Assembly (NCBI GenBank): GCA_012515235.1
Contig: JAAYYU010000316.1
Location: forward strand, 1 to 48,176
Source of the DNA: Candidatus Anammoximicrobium sp.
GTDB lineage: Bacteria; Planctomycetota; Planctomycetia; Pirellulales; Pirellulaceae
Length of the DNA: 48,176 bases
Direction of reading: 5' to 3'
In this document: positions 19,701 through 27,787 of the stretch, piece by piece
Layout: the number at the start of each line of letters is the position of its first letter
How positions within the stretch are numbered: the first letter of the stretch is position 1
Position numbers and translations under genes: made by a program
The notes under the pieces: model-generated
The model's database searches: none
The model's input: only the letters and a program-made list of their open reading frames with translations
What the model was told of the DNA's origin: nothing

Positions 19701-22700
19701 ACGTCGCAGATGTCCCCGAAGCCCCAGCCAACACGATGCACGCCCAGGGCATCGAGCAGCCCCAACTCGTCGCCAAACGACCAGGGACTGTTGGCGAGTC
19801 CATCCGAGACGAAGAACAGACTTTTCGGACCAGCCGGTGGCAGCGTCGAGAGCGACTGATGCGCCACGGCCAAAGCCGCTTCGAAGTCGGTTACTCCCGG
19901 CGTCGTGCCGGCATGATGGGTGCCGACGGAACGCAACACCTGTTCCACATCGCTCGCGCCGTCCCCATCGGTGTCTGCCAGGGGCGCTGCAAACAACTGA
20001 ACGCCTGCGGTCGTGGGGTCCATATCCAGTTGCACCGCTTCGGAACCGAACACCACGACGCCCACCTGCGCTGTGCCACCCCATCCCAGGTCGACCAATT
20101 CCTGCCGCAACGTACGCATCGCAAACAACTCGGCGTCGATGACGCGGTTGGCAACGCCGTTGCCGTTCATGTCCGGCACGCTGAACCCCACGTTGCGGCT
20201 GGTGCTGGTCGAGACATCGATCACCATCAGCACCGTCGGCGACGCGGCGGGCAGCGGGTTGCGGTCGCGGATGCCATTGTTATTCAGATCGAGGAATTTC
20301 GTCCCGCTGATCCGGCCGTCCCAGCGATTGCCGAAGTTCAGGTTGTAGATCGACTGGGCACCCGAGATCGTTACGTTGTGCGAGCCCGTCCCTTCCGGAA
20401 ACTCCTGCAACAACCCGTCGGCCAGCGTTTCCCGCACCGAATAGAAATGGTCCGGCAGCCCCGTGAACCGATACGTCCCCGTCTCGTCCACCGCAGGCGT
20501 ATTGGGATCATCGGGCCGCAAGAACGTCAACGGTTCGCCGTCATCGAAGACTTGGTTGCCGTTTTCGTCCAGATAGATCCGCACGTCGTCGCGGCCGAGG
20601 GGTTGGACGACCACGTTGTCGATTGCCGGCCCGGCGCTGGTGGGCACTAGGCTCTCGAAGACGAGGGTTGTCAACGTCTGCTGCGGACGAAACTGCCAGT
20701 CGATGGTCTGCCAGCCCATCTCCGTCGACGTGCGGCCGGTCGTGTCGAAGGTGAACTCGGCGGCTTCATCTCCGGCGGTGACGCGTAACGTCTTCAGTCC
20801 CGGATCGTTCAGCGGGTTGCCGGCCAGCGCGAATTGCACGCGGTACCAGCGTCCTGGCTCGGTGATCAATGTCTGGGCGATAGCGCCCGCAGCGGTGGCA
20901 TTCAAGTCGATGGACCGTTGTCCCTCGGAGGCCGTCCAGGCCGAACCGATCCAATCGACCGCTTGCCGCACTTGCCATCCTGTCACCGTCGTGTTCCCGG
21001 CGCCCAGCCCAACCAAGCCGCCCAGATTGTAGGTGCTGTCCTCCTCGAAGCTGCCGTTGGCGACGATGTTCATCCCCCAGACCTTCTCGTCGGGCTGACC
21101 GTTTTGGTCCAGATCGAACCATTTGCGGCCGTGCAATTCTCCGCCCGGCAGGCGATACTCGTAAGCGCCGAGGTCCACGTGCAGCCCCACCAGGCGGTCG
21201 AAGTCGTAACCGCGCTGGTCGTACCACAACGGCTCGCCGTCGGGTCTCAAGGCCAGGGCGTTGTTTGCGGCGTCGATGGCAGGACTGCCGGTCAACAACG
21301 CGTGCGTCAGGCTTCGCCCGCCGTTGTCTGCCAGCGGGCCGAGTTGCGGATCTACGCCGATCAGGTTTTGATTGACGCCGTGGACCAGGCCGCCGGCCGT
21401 GCCGACATCGGCGACCAAGTTGTGCGTTGAAGCCGGATCGACCGAGCCCGCGATGTCGGACGCCGTCGAGCCTGTACCGCAGAAGTTGCCGGCCACGATC
21501 GTGTTCTGCAGCAGCACGTTCCCCGTCGCGTTGTAGATTCCTCCGCCCAACTGGCCCGTGGTGCCCTTGAAATCGGACCGGTTGTTGCTGATGGTGGCGT
21601 TGACCAAGGACGCCACGTTGGTGTTGCCGTCGAAGTAGATCCCGCCGCCGCCCGAGCCGGAGGCGTTTCCCGAGACCGTGGTGTTGGCGAGGGCGAGTTC
21701 CGCGGACGCGCCCACCCAGATCCCGCCGGCCCGGCCGTTTTTGGCCGTATTGGTGGCAACCAGACTATCGGTCAGGACGAGCAACCCTTCCGAAACGACA
21801 ATCCCTCCGCCGATGTCGTCGGTGGTATTGTCCTGGACCGTCGTCGCCACGACCTCCAGCCGTCGCTGGCTGGTCCAGATGCCTCCGCCGTCGCCGCTGC
21901 CATCCGTCCCCGCCTCGTTTTGTTCGATTTGGCAACCCTGGACCGCAAAGTGGTAATCGTCTCCAAAAGTGAAGAGTGCCCCGCCGCTGCCAGCCGAGCG
22001 GTTCGCGCGGAAATCGCTGTTGAGCATGATGCCCGACGAGTCATTGCGGACGGCGCCGCCTTGAGCCGTTGCAAAGTTATTCTCGAACGTCGTCTGTCCG
22101 ATCATCAACGGCTCGGTCGTGTGATTGATCGCTCCGCCGTAGATGGCGGAATTGGCGGTAAACGTGCAGGATTCCAGCGTGTTGGCACCCCAGGTGTTCA
22201 ACGCGCCTCCCCAATCAGCCGCGTTGGCATCAAAGACACTGTGCGCGATCTGCAGCAATCCGCCCGAGTAGATCGCGCCCCCGGCATGGCCGGCCGTGTT
22301 CCGTTCGAACCGCGTATGACGAATCTCTGCCGAATTGACGCCGTAAGCGGCTCCCCCGCGGTTGCCGGCTTGATTGTCGGCGAACAGGCAGCCGCTAACC
22401 TGCAGCGGCCGGTACACATTCGAGTACCACGCTCCGCCATCCTCGCTGGCCGTGTTTTCCCGAAAAACGGAATCGGCCAGTACCGCCAGCAGGGCGTTGC
22501 GAGCATACCCGCCGCCTCCGTCTTTGGCCGAATTCTTCTCGACCACGCTGTCGCGGATCGTCAATGCGTCTCCCGCCCAGAATCCTCCGCCATAATTGGG
22601 GGCCGAATTGTCCTTGACCTGACTGTTGTCCAAGATCTGCAGCGGTCCGCTACTGTAGATCCCGCCGCCGTTGTTCCCGGCGCTATTCCCGCTGATTTCT

Positions 22701-23407
22701 GTCCGCTCGATCCGCAGCGATCCGCCCTGCTGAGCGATTCCGCCGCCAATTCCAAACGCCGTGCTGCCGGTCACTTCGCAATCGGTCAGCGACACGGACG
22801 GGCTGGAACTGGAGGCGTAGATCGCCCCGCCGTCCACGCCGGCATAGCTGTTGGAGAGGACGCAGTCGGACAGCACCAGCGTGCCATCCGCATAGATCGA
22901 ACCGCCCGAGGTGCCTTCGCTGGCATAGCCGTTGGTCAGCGTCATCGCGGACATGGTCAGCGTCGCGCCGGCATTGACATCGACGTGCCGCGTATCGCCC
23001 GTGCCGTCCCCGTTGACGTCGCCGTCGATCGTCAGCTGATCCTTGCCCAAGCCGACGATCGTCAAGTCCTCGGCGACCAAGAACGGGACGCTGCTGCGTG
23101 CCAAGCGGATCGTCCCGCCGGCCAGCGACGGATGAAAGCGAATCTGGTCGGCCCCGCTGCCGGGCTGAGCATCGCCGACCTGGCAATTGCAGTTGGCCGC
23201 CCCGATCGCCTCGCGCAGCGTCAGCAATCCGTCCGCGAACGTGTCATCCCCCAGCGAATCGACGACGTACAGCGTCAGCAACCGGCGATCTTCCAAAGCC
23301 TCGAATCGCAACCGGCGCCCGCGGAGCGTTGACGAGCGATGTTTGCGTCGCGCGCGATGCTTCCGTCCCACCACGCGCCCGTTGCCTCGTTCGGATAAAG
23401 CCGTCAT
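13781..23407 (-). CDS. Giant surface protein: LEPR-type leader, beta-helix, SdrD_B with nested vWA/LamG domains, seven repeats, dockerin
   Basis: 3208 aa. The ATG at 23407 is chosen for its AGGAGG site 7 nt upstream; the frame is open back to 23653. Order: basic leader with FEALEDRRLL (about 33-42, planctomycete LEPR-type export motif); parallel beta-helix rich in GGGI/GGA turns and LTLREAIGAAN (50-735); SdrD_B-like units (756-2163) with a DUF642/choice-of-anchor-C-like domain, two vWA domains (about 1055-1270 and 1616-1820, MIDAS DVSTS and DLSDS) and a LamG domain (about 1950-2143) set among them; a Calx-beta-like domain (2170-2270); seven alternating repeats of about 112 aa (2273-3058); a dockerin-like pair (DVNGDGVVAALD and DVNADGSCTAADV, 3065-3138); and an acidic tail. 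Inferred to be exported, calcium-binding and adhesive or structural. It shares an upstream motif with the kinase gene. Confidence 0.85.
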   Translation of the reverse strand: MTALSERGNGRVVGRKHRARRKHRSSTLRGRRLRFEALEDRRLLTLYVVDSLGDDTFADGLLTLREAIGAANCNCQVGDAQPGSGADQIRFHPSLAGGTIRLARSSVPFLVAEDLTIVGLGKDQLTIDGDVNGDGTGDTRHVDVNAGATLTMSAMTLTNGYASEGTSGGSIYADGTLVLSDCVLSNSYAGVDGGAIYASSSSPSVSLTDCEVTGSTAFGIGGGIAQQGGSLRIERTEISGNSAGNNGGGIYSSGPLQILDNSQVKDNSAPNYGGGFWAGDALTIRDSVVEKNSAKDGGGGYARNALLAVLADSVFRENTASEDGGAWYSNVYRPLQVSGCLFADNQAGNRGGAAYGVNSAEIRHTRFERNTAGHAGGAIYSGGLLQIAHSVFDANAADWGGALNTWGANTLESCTFTANSAIYGGAINHTTEPLMIGQTTFENNFATAQGGAVRNDSSGIMLNSDFRANRSAGSGGALFTFGDDYHFAVQGCQIEQNEAGTDGSGDGGGIWTSQRRLEVVATTVQDNTTDDIGGGIVVSEGLLVLTDSLVATNTAKNGRAGGIWVGASAELALANTTVSGNASGSGGGGIYFDGNTNVASLVNATISNNRSDFKGTTGQLGGGIYNATGNVLLQNTIVAGNFCGTGSTASDIAGSVDPASTHNLVADVGTAGGLVHGVNQNLIGVDPQLGPLADNGGRSLTHALLTGSPAIDAANNALALRPDGEPLWYDQRGYDFDRLVGLHVDLGAYEYRLPGGELHGRKWFDLDQNGQPDEKVWGMNIVANGSFEEDSTYNLGGLVGLGAGNTTVTGWQVRQAVDWIGSAWTASEGQRSIDLNATAAGAIAQTLITEPGRWYRVQFALAGNPLNDPGLKTLRVTAGDEAAEFTFDTTGRTSTEMGWQTIDWQFRPQQTLTTLVFESLVPTSAGPAIDNVVVQPLGRDDVRIYLDENGNQVFDDGEPLTFLRPDDPNTPAVDETGTYRFTGLPDHFYSVRETLADGLLQEFPEGTGSHNVTISGAQSIYNLNFGNRWDGRISGTKFLDLNNNGIRDRNPLPAASPTVLMVIDVSTSTSRNVGFSVPDMNGNGVANRVIDAELFAMRTLRQELVDLGWGGTAQVGVVVFGSEAVQLDMDPTTAGVQLFAAPLADTDGDGASDVEQVLRSVGTHHAGTTPGVTDFEAALAVAHQSLSTLPPAGPKSLFFVSDGLANSPWSFGDELGLLDALGVHRVGWGFGDICDVSDLRRIDPWAERFTSTTEIVDRATARSRYGAGDGRWLEPGLPGVTIYLDANGNNQLDAGERWTLSQLDNAATPGVDETGWYSFDGLPIGIYTVRENVPFGYVQTAPPFPYEYHVDLRVGPVAAGYDFGNRPTPGCIEGFKGLDADFDGVYESGEPGQAGVTIYLDLNKNGQHDEGEPVAVTNASGQFSFCGLTPGRYVVRERTDEGFEQILPADGEGIIVDVAPGQTVDGLLFVNWDLHGCLEGLKWLDLNGNRARDAGEPGQAGVRIYLDQNGNGRWDAGEPSTWTQADDPDTAAVDETGWWSLCGLMPGTYTVREVSPPGYDPGFPGPDGHVATVLSGKRVSGLQFGNIPQSPFIEGWKFNDCNRNGRRDRNRLQGDQPLLVLTVDLSDSMQNTFGGAAPGDVNSDGFADTVLDGELAALIAVNQELIAQGLDAATSVAIVAFGETAAAQDMDPATPGLQLFTSPSADLDGDGVLDVEQVLRALQREDRTNYNAALQAVADTIAAVNPPPGSANMLFVSDGEPNVLEYGDEVANLGTMQVNLSAFGAGSNATLYTLRMIDPEADLFTGPADLVAKFFGAVTFSPGGTGTPGTGGGGSSVGSACGAGSADGEWLESGVPGVIVYLDDNDNGVRDWTDADGDGQWDPGEGERWTVTQADDPATTDLDETGRYRFDNLAPGVYIVREIVPDGWVWVPPRTVLDDASLVAQLPFRGSAVDAVSGIVADNTGATLARDRFDLDDNAYFFDGNAWMAVDHPDLPRAAAPRTLSVWARSADAQVDDSVDAVACWGIFETSKAFGIAMISNNEWYAYLRQSSFSSGVVADQDWHLLTLTYALTYDGAAVTIYVDGQRAKTASRSLDTGPGPLVLGTGPTFPLTWTFDGMIDDVRIHDRALGDAEVAALYAWEKSRTVIDQGYAVRIGPGDSVTDLNFGNRGTLTVTVADDAVFEANDPDATTGTVTRGGSTEDDLTVLLTSSDTTEATVPATVVIPAGQTSATFVVTAWDDLTADGTQTVTITAAAAGFEEATATLLVMDSGAPGVLVQPVSGLITTEAGGTATFTVVLTAPPRSDVAIDLSSSDDSEGSPSPPRLTFTRDNWNQTQVVTLTGRDDTVDDGHSTYRIIAAPTVSEDLNYHGIDPADVWAVNMDDDTARVAIVFSEDPPAAAEGGAGGAYGVVLQSQPLADVEVLLMPDDQLTVSPGTLTFTPADWDTPQPVTVTAVDDELAEGLHSGRITHTAASDDALYHGIAIGTLTVQVTDNDEPGFVVSPTEGLVTSEAGGTATLTVRLTSQPAAEVTVGLSSSDPDEGTVSPASLTFAAADWSAPQTVTVTGADDWTVDGDVAYTIVTAAAVSDDSNYAGLNPADVSVINLDDDLAGVTVALVDDPLQATEGDSGSVATYTMVLRAQPAATVTITMMPDDQLNVSPTDLTFTAANWNAPQTLTVTAVDDALIEGPHSGQITHAATSGDAHYDGIAVAPVTVEIFDNDAAGFEVVPTSGLATTEAGGSATFTVRLTSQPTAPVSIGLSSSDPAEGTVAPATLTFQPSTWDTLQTVTVTGVDDPFDDGDADYTILTAAAVSDDVNFHGVNSADVSVTNRNDDMAGVTIVQGGGQTWLTEGWSSDIYSLALAAQPRSDVVIAILPDSQLTASPASLTFTADNWNLPQVVRVWAVDDAVAEDSHTGRIEHAASSADPGYDEIPLASLAAEITDNDTAGFVVDPDGGLLTSEAGDQATLTIRLTSQPTEDVIVGVSSSDLTEGTVWPASLTFTAADWNLPQTVTVIGVDDDLHDGDQVYSIVVSPVTSGDAFYHGLQVPDVGVTNLDDNLGWHNRLNPHDVNGDGVVAALDVLIVINYINSHSSDPSLPPPSASPPPYYDVNADGSCTAADVVAVINFINHSKGAPLASGEESAASRCGLTADASVRERDLVMTSSHDSPSDEGNIAWADLDVILPDIAEEIAGVLAAAQIRTPKTRW
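13995..14215 (-). other. Dockerin-like domain (two calcium-loop repeats) in the giant protein
   Basis: Two EF-hand-like segments, NPHDVNGDGVVAALDVLIVI and YYDVNADGSCTAADVVAVIN, each followed by NYIN or NFIN, separated by a Pro/Ser linker. This is the planctomycete dockerin type I pattern near the C-terminus of surface proteins. Confidence 0.8.
14235..16590 (-). repeat. Seven alternating A/B beta-sandwich repeats inside the giant protein
   Basis: Units of about 112 aa (336 bp) run A-B-A-B-A-B-A. A units carry TTEAGGTATFTV, SSSDxxEGTVSPASLTF and a VTVTGxDD core; B units carry MPDDQLxVSPxxLTF, VTVTAVDD and SGRITHxAxS, and end in TDND or similar. They look like Calx-beta/SLH-type extracellular repeats. 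Confidence 0.8.
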
Positions 23408-23471
23408 CGCAGTCCTCCTGAAGTCAACAGACGCCCAGTCTTTGGAGTTGCTACCGACTCCCCGTAATATA

Positions 23472-23510
23472 ATTGCGAAGGGGGGCAAAGTCGTGCCAAG
23501 TTTTCTGGAA
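23472..23510 (-). promoter_or_regulatory. Bipartite promoter-like motif upstream of the giant surface protein
   Basis: Read on the minus strand: TTCC-N2-AAAACTTGGCAC-N13-TTCGCAAT, ending 65 nt before the ATG at 23407. The same three blocks with identical spacing lie upstream of the kinase gene (30853-30891). TTGGCA with CGCAAT at 16 bp resembles a weak sigma70 site, but the conservation reaches beyond the hexamers, which suits an alternative sigma factor or activator. Confidence 0.6.
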
Positions 23511-23591
23511 ATCACATTTTCTCCGCAATCGTCCTCTTCTGCCGGTCCGCTCGCTGCTTGGTTTTGTCCTGGGAAATAGCTCGGCTCCGTC

Positions 23592-24701
23592 CTACTGATT
23601 CGGCACGCTTTGAAAGTCATCCCAGACGGCGATCCCGCCACAGCTCCAGCCAATCTCTAGGCGGACGCGACGGCACATTGTTAAAGAGGGATGATGGGCC
23701 TGCAGCGGCTGACCGTCCAGGGAGCCCCGTGTGCCGTCCGGGGTGATTTCGATGGCCAGTTCGTGCCAATCCCGCGTGACGTAAGGCTCACGTTTCGTCT
23801 GATCGAATCCCCTCAGGGCCTTGGCACGGCTGGATACTTCGATGTTCTCCGGTTTGATGCCTTGGATGATCATGAACTCGCCGTCGCCGTCATCAACTTT
23901 GAAGCACGTATGACTGCCTTCCCGCGTGTCTCGCCGCGCGCCCGGCGGCAGTTCCCGGTCCAGCAACAACAGCCAGACGGAAAGCCTGCCCTGGAATCCG
24001 TCGGGGAAGCGATGTTCGAGTGCCGTCGCATGTTGGCCGGGAGCCTGTTCCAGAACAACCGCTGAACGGCCGGAATGCACGTGGTGATCGGTCAGGTAGA
24101 CTCGACCGTGTGGCAACTCCGGGTGTAGGTAGATTTCCTCCCAATAAGGCTGCCAACCGTTTTCAAAGCCCTCCCGCCAGGCACCGGCGGTATTCAGGAC
24201 GGCGGGTCCAGCAGGCACACGATCCGGAACGGCTTGTTGCGGGGCAGGGCGGCGGTCGCGTTGTTGAGGATCCGCGTGGCGCTCAGGGAGCATGACCTCC
24301 CGACTGCCCCCCGGCTGCCGAGACCGGGCGTTGCTGACTTCAGCGGAACGATCGGGGAAAGCCGGCATCTTCACATCGACTGCATCCGCCACGCGGGGAT
24401 CCGACGTGCTGGTCGCATCCTGTCGGTGTCCCGCCAGTGACCACAGAAGGAGGATCAACAGCAGAGTCCCTGCGGCCATGGGCACGCCGATCCGCCAGAG
24501 CATCGCCTTAGCGTCCAACGTAGGATATCGGCCTACGAGTTCCGTTCGGAATCGCGTCAGCAGGTTCGGGGCGGGCTCCAGCGGCATTAACACGATGGGG
24601 ACGGTGAAGGCTTGCCCGCAATGAACGCAATTCACGTCACATCCTTGCAGCTTGTCGTCGACGTCGGCCTCTCGTCGACAGTGCGGACACGTGTTTCGCA
24701 T
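23592..24701 (-). CDS. Zinc-ribbon membrane protein with extracytoplasmic lectin-like domain
   Basis: 369 aa from ATG 24701, which has AAAGGA upstream; a TTG at 24719 in the same frame is less likely. The N-terminal zinc ribbon has C5/C8 (CPHC) and C25/C28 (CVHC), then one transmembrane helix (about 68-91). The region beyond residue 170 (WREGFENGWQPYWEEIYLHP, GRLSVWLLLLDRELPPG, LEIGWSCGGIAVWDDFQSV) looks like a concanavalin/LamG-type beta-sandwich. The layout, cytoplasmic ribbon and external sandwich, suggests a membrane sensor or anchor. No specific function is recognised. It lies 47 bp after the other zinc-ribbon gene, on the same strand. Confidence 0.6.
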   Translation of the reverse strand: MRNTCPHCRREADVDDKLQGCDVNCVHCGQAFTVPIVLMPLEPAPNLLTRFRTELVGRYPTLDAKAMLWRIGVPMAAGTLLLILLLWSLAGHRQDATSTSDPRVADAVDVKMPAFPDRSAEVSNARSRQPGGSREVMLPERHADPQQRDRRPAPQQAVPDRVPAGPAVLNTAGAWREGFENGWQPYWEEIYLHPELPHGRVYLTDHHVHSGRSAVVLEQAPGQHATALEHRFPDGFQGRLSVWLLLLDRELPPGARRDTREGSHTCFKVDDGDGEFMIIQGIKPENIEVSSRAKALRGFDQTKREPYVTRDWHELAIEITPDGTRGSLDGQPLQAHHPSLTMCRRVRLEIGWSCGGIAVWDDFQSVPNQ

Positions 24702-24748
24702 GGGAGGTTCCTTTCGCAAACTGAATCGTGTTGTGGATCACCATCGGC

Positions 24749-26158
24749 TCAATGATCCAGGACGGTCAGCGAGAACCAGCCGAACTGGCCTTGCTGGACG
24801 GGGAGACCCAGTGCCTGGGAGACGGCGTGGGCGGCGGAATCCGCGACGCCTGATCCGCCCTCTACGTCGACGACGTAGATCCTGCGGTGCGGCTGGAACA
24901 GGCGGAAAAACACAAGGATCGCTCCGATTCCGCGCCAGCCCAGAGAATGAGGGTGCGGATTGTCCATCACGATCAACAACAGACTGCGCAATTGCAGACG
25001 GCTCTTGACGTCGACGCGGATCAACTGTTCCACGTCACCAGGTTGCCAGAAACGGGCTGTCATCTCCGCTCCCGACTGTCCGCGGCCGATGCCCGTCCGC
25101 CAACGGACCCAGCCGGCCCGTTTGAACATCTGCTTGACGGCGTAGCTGGATTTGGGATTCTCGCGAATCCGGCGTGCGATGCGATCCAGGTTGCGCCGCG
25201 CCCAGGATTCGTACAAGCGGTTTCCGATCATGGCGGCGGCAACAAGCAGGACAATGGCCAGGACTGCGCCGAAGGGCGTCAGGATGACGGCCAAGCCCGC
25301 AAGGAATGCAACGCCCAACGCAAGGAGCATCGCCCAACGGAGAAGCGTGAGGCCGACGAGCAACGGGAGCAACGGCAAGAGAAACGGAAACAGAAACGCG
25401 ATGACCGAGGCGAGGCATCCCAGCGCCGGTGGCCGTTCGACAATGCCGACCAAATCGGGATAAACGTGCAGTTCCGCCAGATTCACGCCCTGTTTGGCCT
25501 TGGCTTTGATGGACCGAAACACTTCGGGACGTATCAAGCCTTCCAGGAATTCATCCACCTTGCACAGGATCGTTTGGATTTGGCCGGCGGCCTCGTACGC
25601 TTCGGCGCGGGCGATGATTTCCGGCGGTGTTTCCCACGGATACGGGGGCCGGTCTGCGGCGTCGAAGTCTTGAGCGGGCAAGGGCCCGGTCATCGGCGTT
25701 AACGGCGTCGGCGAATGCAGTGGGGGCGGCAAGGACGACAAGTCGAAATCGTGGTCACACGCGCCGCAGCGCACCGGCTTGCCCGCGGCCCGAGCCGGAA
25801 CTCCCAAGCGAACGCCGCACTTCGGGCAGGCGACGTCTGTCGCGGCTCCTTCTGGGGAACAACGTGGAAGCGGGGGAGGAATGCCAGGCGGGGTGGTACC
25901 AGTGCGAGAACCTTCCGCGCCCGCAATTTGTTCTGACTTCGGAGCGATTGGCGGCGGCTCAAGGGAGGCCGATTGCCCTGCCCCAGGGTCTGCCTTGAAT
26001 GCGGCCGACGCTTCCTGTAGGTAGGCATCCTTTTCCGTGTGCCGCGGGACATCCAGCGGATGCTTGCAGGCCGGACACCTCGCGTGGCGTCCCGCGGCTT
26101 GCTCCGGAGCCGTAATGCCGCGACCGCAGTGGGGACAGGCAAATCGAATTCCTGACAT
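24749..26158 (-). CDS. Double zinc-ribbon membrane protein of unknown function
   Basis: 469 aa from ATG 26158, with a GAGGTGAA ribosome site. Two zinc ribbons lie in the N-terminal part: CPHCGRG with CPACKH (8-32) and CPKCGVR with CGACDH (111-135). A Pro-rich linker separates them from a soluble helical part (180-240). Residues 246-312 form two or three hydrophobic helices, and the C-terminal 150 aa are cytoplasmic or peripheral. Twin ribbons followed by membrane helices are common in planctomycete proteins of unknown role. It lies between the SHD1/STN gene and the other zinc-ribbon gene on the same strand. Confidence 0.6.
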   Translation of the reverse strand: MSGIRFACPHCGRGITAPEQAAGRHARCPACKHPLDVPRHTEKDAYLQEASAAFKADPGAGQSASLEPPPIAPKSEQIAGAEGSRTGTTPPGIPPPLPRCSPEGAATDVACPKCGVRLGVPARAAGKPVRCGACDHDFDLSSLPPPLHSPTPLTPMTGPLPAQDFDAADRPPYPWETPPEIIARAEAYEAAGQIQTILCKVDEFLEGLIRPEVFRSIKAKAKQGVNLAELHVYPDLVGIVERPPALGCLASVIAFLFPFLLPLLPLLVGLTLLRWAMLLALGVAFLAGLAVILTPFGAVLAIVLLVAAAMIGNRLYESWARRNLDRIARRIRENPKSSYAVKQMFKRAGWVRWRTGIGRGQSGAEMTARFWQPGDVEQLIRVDVKSRLQLRSLLLIVMDNPHPHSLGWRGIGAILVFFRLFQPHRRIYVVDVEGGSGVADSAAHAVSQALGLPVQQGQFGWFSLTVLDH

Positions 26159-26368
26159 GCTTCACCTCAGGGATGGTGGAAAGTGCGTGGGATTGCTCTA
26201 AATCGGGCGGGCGACTAAGGGCTACGAAAATTCAGCGTCCGCGGAACTGCAACCGCAGCGGGCACCCTGTTTCCGCTTGCCTCGCGAGCCAGGATTCCGA
26301 TTCATCCCCCGTGCGATTCCCCTTGCGGATGCCGCGGTTTCCATACAACGAGTCACGGCTCGGCTTGG

Positions 26369-27742
26369 CTAAGGTCGTATCGCTTGTCGCAGGCCCGCCA
26401 GCAACTTTGCGATTTGCTCATGAACGTAGTAGGTCTGCTGAATCTGCAAGCCGCCGGCCGCGGGCGCCATGCTGCCCGGACCGCCTACTTGGCGCCAGGC
26501 CTGCGGAGCGATCACGTCGCCGATCAGATCCACCAGCGCGTCGCCATTCCCGCCCGTGACCATCAGCAAGTCGCGGACGTCGTAGGTTACCGTCTGCAAC
26601 GCTGCGCCCGCGGCCCCTGGCGTGGTCACCTTAACTCCCGTCTGTTCCGGCACCCAGGTCAAACCCTGCTGCCCAAGGAGCCACCTCAGCGTGGATTCCA
26701 GACTAGCTCCTTGCAGCGTGAACGTGACCGGGGTGTCCGGCTTGACTCCGACGGCGGCCATCGCTTCGGTGTCCAATGTAAGCGCGACGCCAGACTGCTT
26801 GGCCAGATCGGCAACAACCTGATCCAGCGGCATCTTGACATACTCGCATGTCACCGGTGCGGCGAGCCGGGCGAGCGGCTTCGCGGTCCTGCCTGTGGCC
26901 GTCTTGGCTTCTGCAGGGTCGATTCTCCCGAGCATCCCCGCGTATTGCGTAACGATCTGCCGATGGACCGCGGAAGTCTGCGCGATGACGACCGCCCCTG
27001 GCCAGGCGGCGCACGAGCCGGGTCCGCCGGTCCGATCCCAACTCGTCGGCGCAATCTTCGCCCGCATCTCTCGCACTAACATGTCAACGGCGACCGGTCG
27101 AAGCAGCTTGTAAACAACCGTTTCCAGGCTTCCTTCGCCCACTTCTCGTGTCGTGATCAATAGAACATCCCGTGACACCATCCACGAGAGCCCCAACTTC
27201 TTCAAGCTCGCGTTCAGAGCCTCTTCCAACGTCAAGTCCTGATCGCCAACCTGGATCGGAGTGTCGGTGCTGATGCCTATGTCGGCCAATCCACGTTCGT
27301 GCAGGAAAATCGGAATCTGATGCTCCGCAGACAATTGACGAACCATGTCGGCCAAAGAGGTCTCGCCCTGGCGCAGGCCCGCACGCTGGCGGAGCGCTCG
27401 CTCGATCGCTTCGCGACTGCCCCTGACCGGCGAAGTCCGTCGCCGCCCTTTGGTTGCTGTCTTCCCGATCGGCGCTTCGGCCTTGGGTTTTGCCGGCGCA
27501 GTTCCCGCCGGCTTGGCGGCAAGCGACTGCACGTGTCGCCGATCCGCTTCGCTCAGCCGTTCCAGGGGCACGACGATCAAGCTGGCGTCGGCCTTTCGGA
27601 GCCGCACGCCCGCGTCCGCGACGTCGACGAATTCGGCCTCGATCGTGAACTTTCCCGTGTTGTCCGTCCAGGTCCGAGTCTGGGCGAAACTCGGCGGGAC
27701 AGCTGCAAGCATGACGAACACGATGGTAAGTTTGCGTGCCAT
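26369..27742 (-). CDS. Secreted protein with SHD1 domain and two STN-like repeats
   Basis: 457 aa; ATG 27742 with AGGAG upstream. Signal peptide 1-20 (ends PPSFA). Residues 22-74 are an SHD1-like domain (TWTDNTGKFTIEAEFVDVAD, RLRKADASLIVVPLERLSEAD), common in planctomycete exported proteins. Two STN/secretin-N-like units follow. In the first, SLADMVRQLSAEHQIPIFL, DLTLEEALNASLKKLGLSW and a VVYKLLRPV-WDRTGGPGS block; in the second, LDQVVADLAKQSGVALTL, ASLESTLRWLLGQQGLTW and a VTYDVRDLL-WRQVGGPGS block. The two halves are clearly an internal duplication. STN domains bind short peptides or signals in TonB and secretin systems; the role here is unknown. Confidence 0.65.
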   Translation of the reverse strand: MARKLTIVFVMLAAVPPSFAQTRTWTDNTGKFTIEAEFVDVADAGVRLRKADASLIVVPLERLSEADRRHVQSLAAKPAGTAPAKPKAEAPIGKTATKGRRRTSPVRGSREAIERALRQRAGLRQGETSLADMVRQLSAEHQIPIFLHERGLADIGISTDTPIQVGDQDLTLEEALNASLKKLGLSWMVSRDVLLITTREVGEGSLETVVYKLLRPVAVDMLVREMRAKIAPTSWDRTGGPGSCAAWPGAVVIAQTSAVHRQIVTQYAGMLGRIDPAEAKTATGRTAKPLARLAAPVTCEYVKMPLDQVVADLAKQSGVALTLDTEAMAAVGVKPDTPVTFTLQGASLESTLRWLLGQQGLTWVPEQTGVKVTTPGAAGAALQTVTYDVRDLLMVTGGNGDALVDLIGDVIAPQAWRQVGGPGSMAPAAGGLQIQQTYYVHEQIAKLLAGLRQAIRP

Positions 27743-27787
27743 GTTGATGGTCTCCTGGCTCCGTCAAGTGTCGTTGATGTCAGAGAG

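Noticed and set aside
17432..20650. Open frame of 1072 codons on the plus strand
   Set aside because: Antisense to the giant surface protein; no domain pattern, biased composition.
23478..23500. Possible sigma-54 promoter (TGGCAC...TTTGC) before the giant gene
   Set aside because: The GG and GC doublets are one base too close for a -24/-12 site, and the GC part is not conserved in the matching motif before the kinase.
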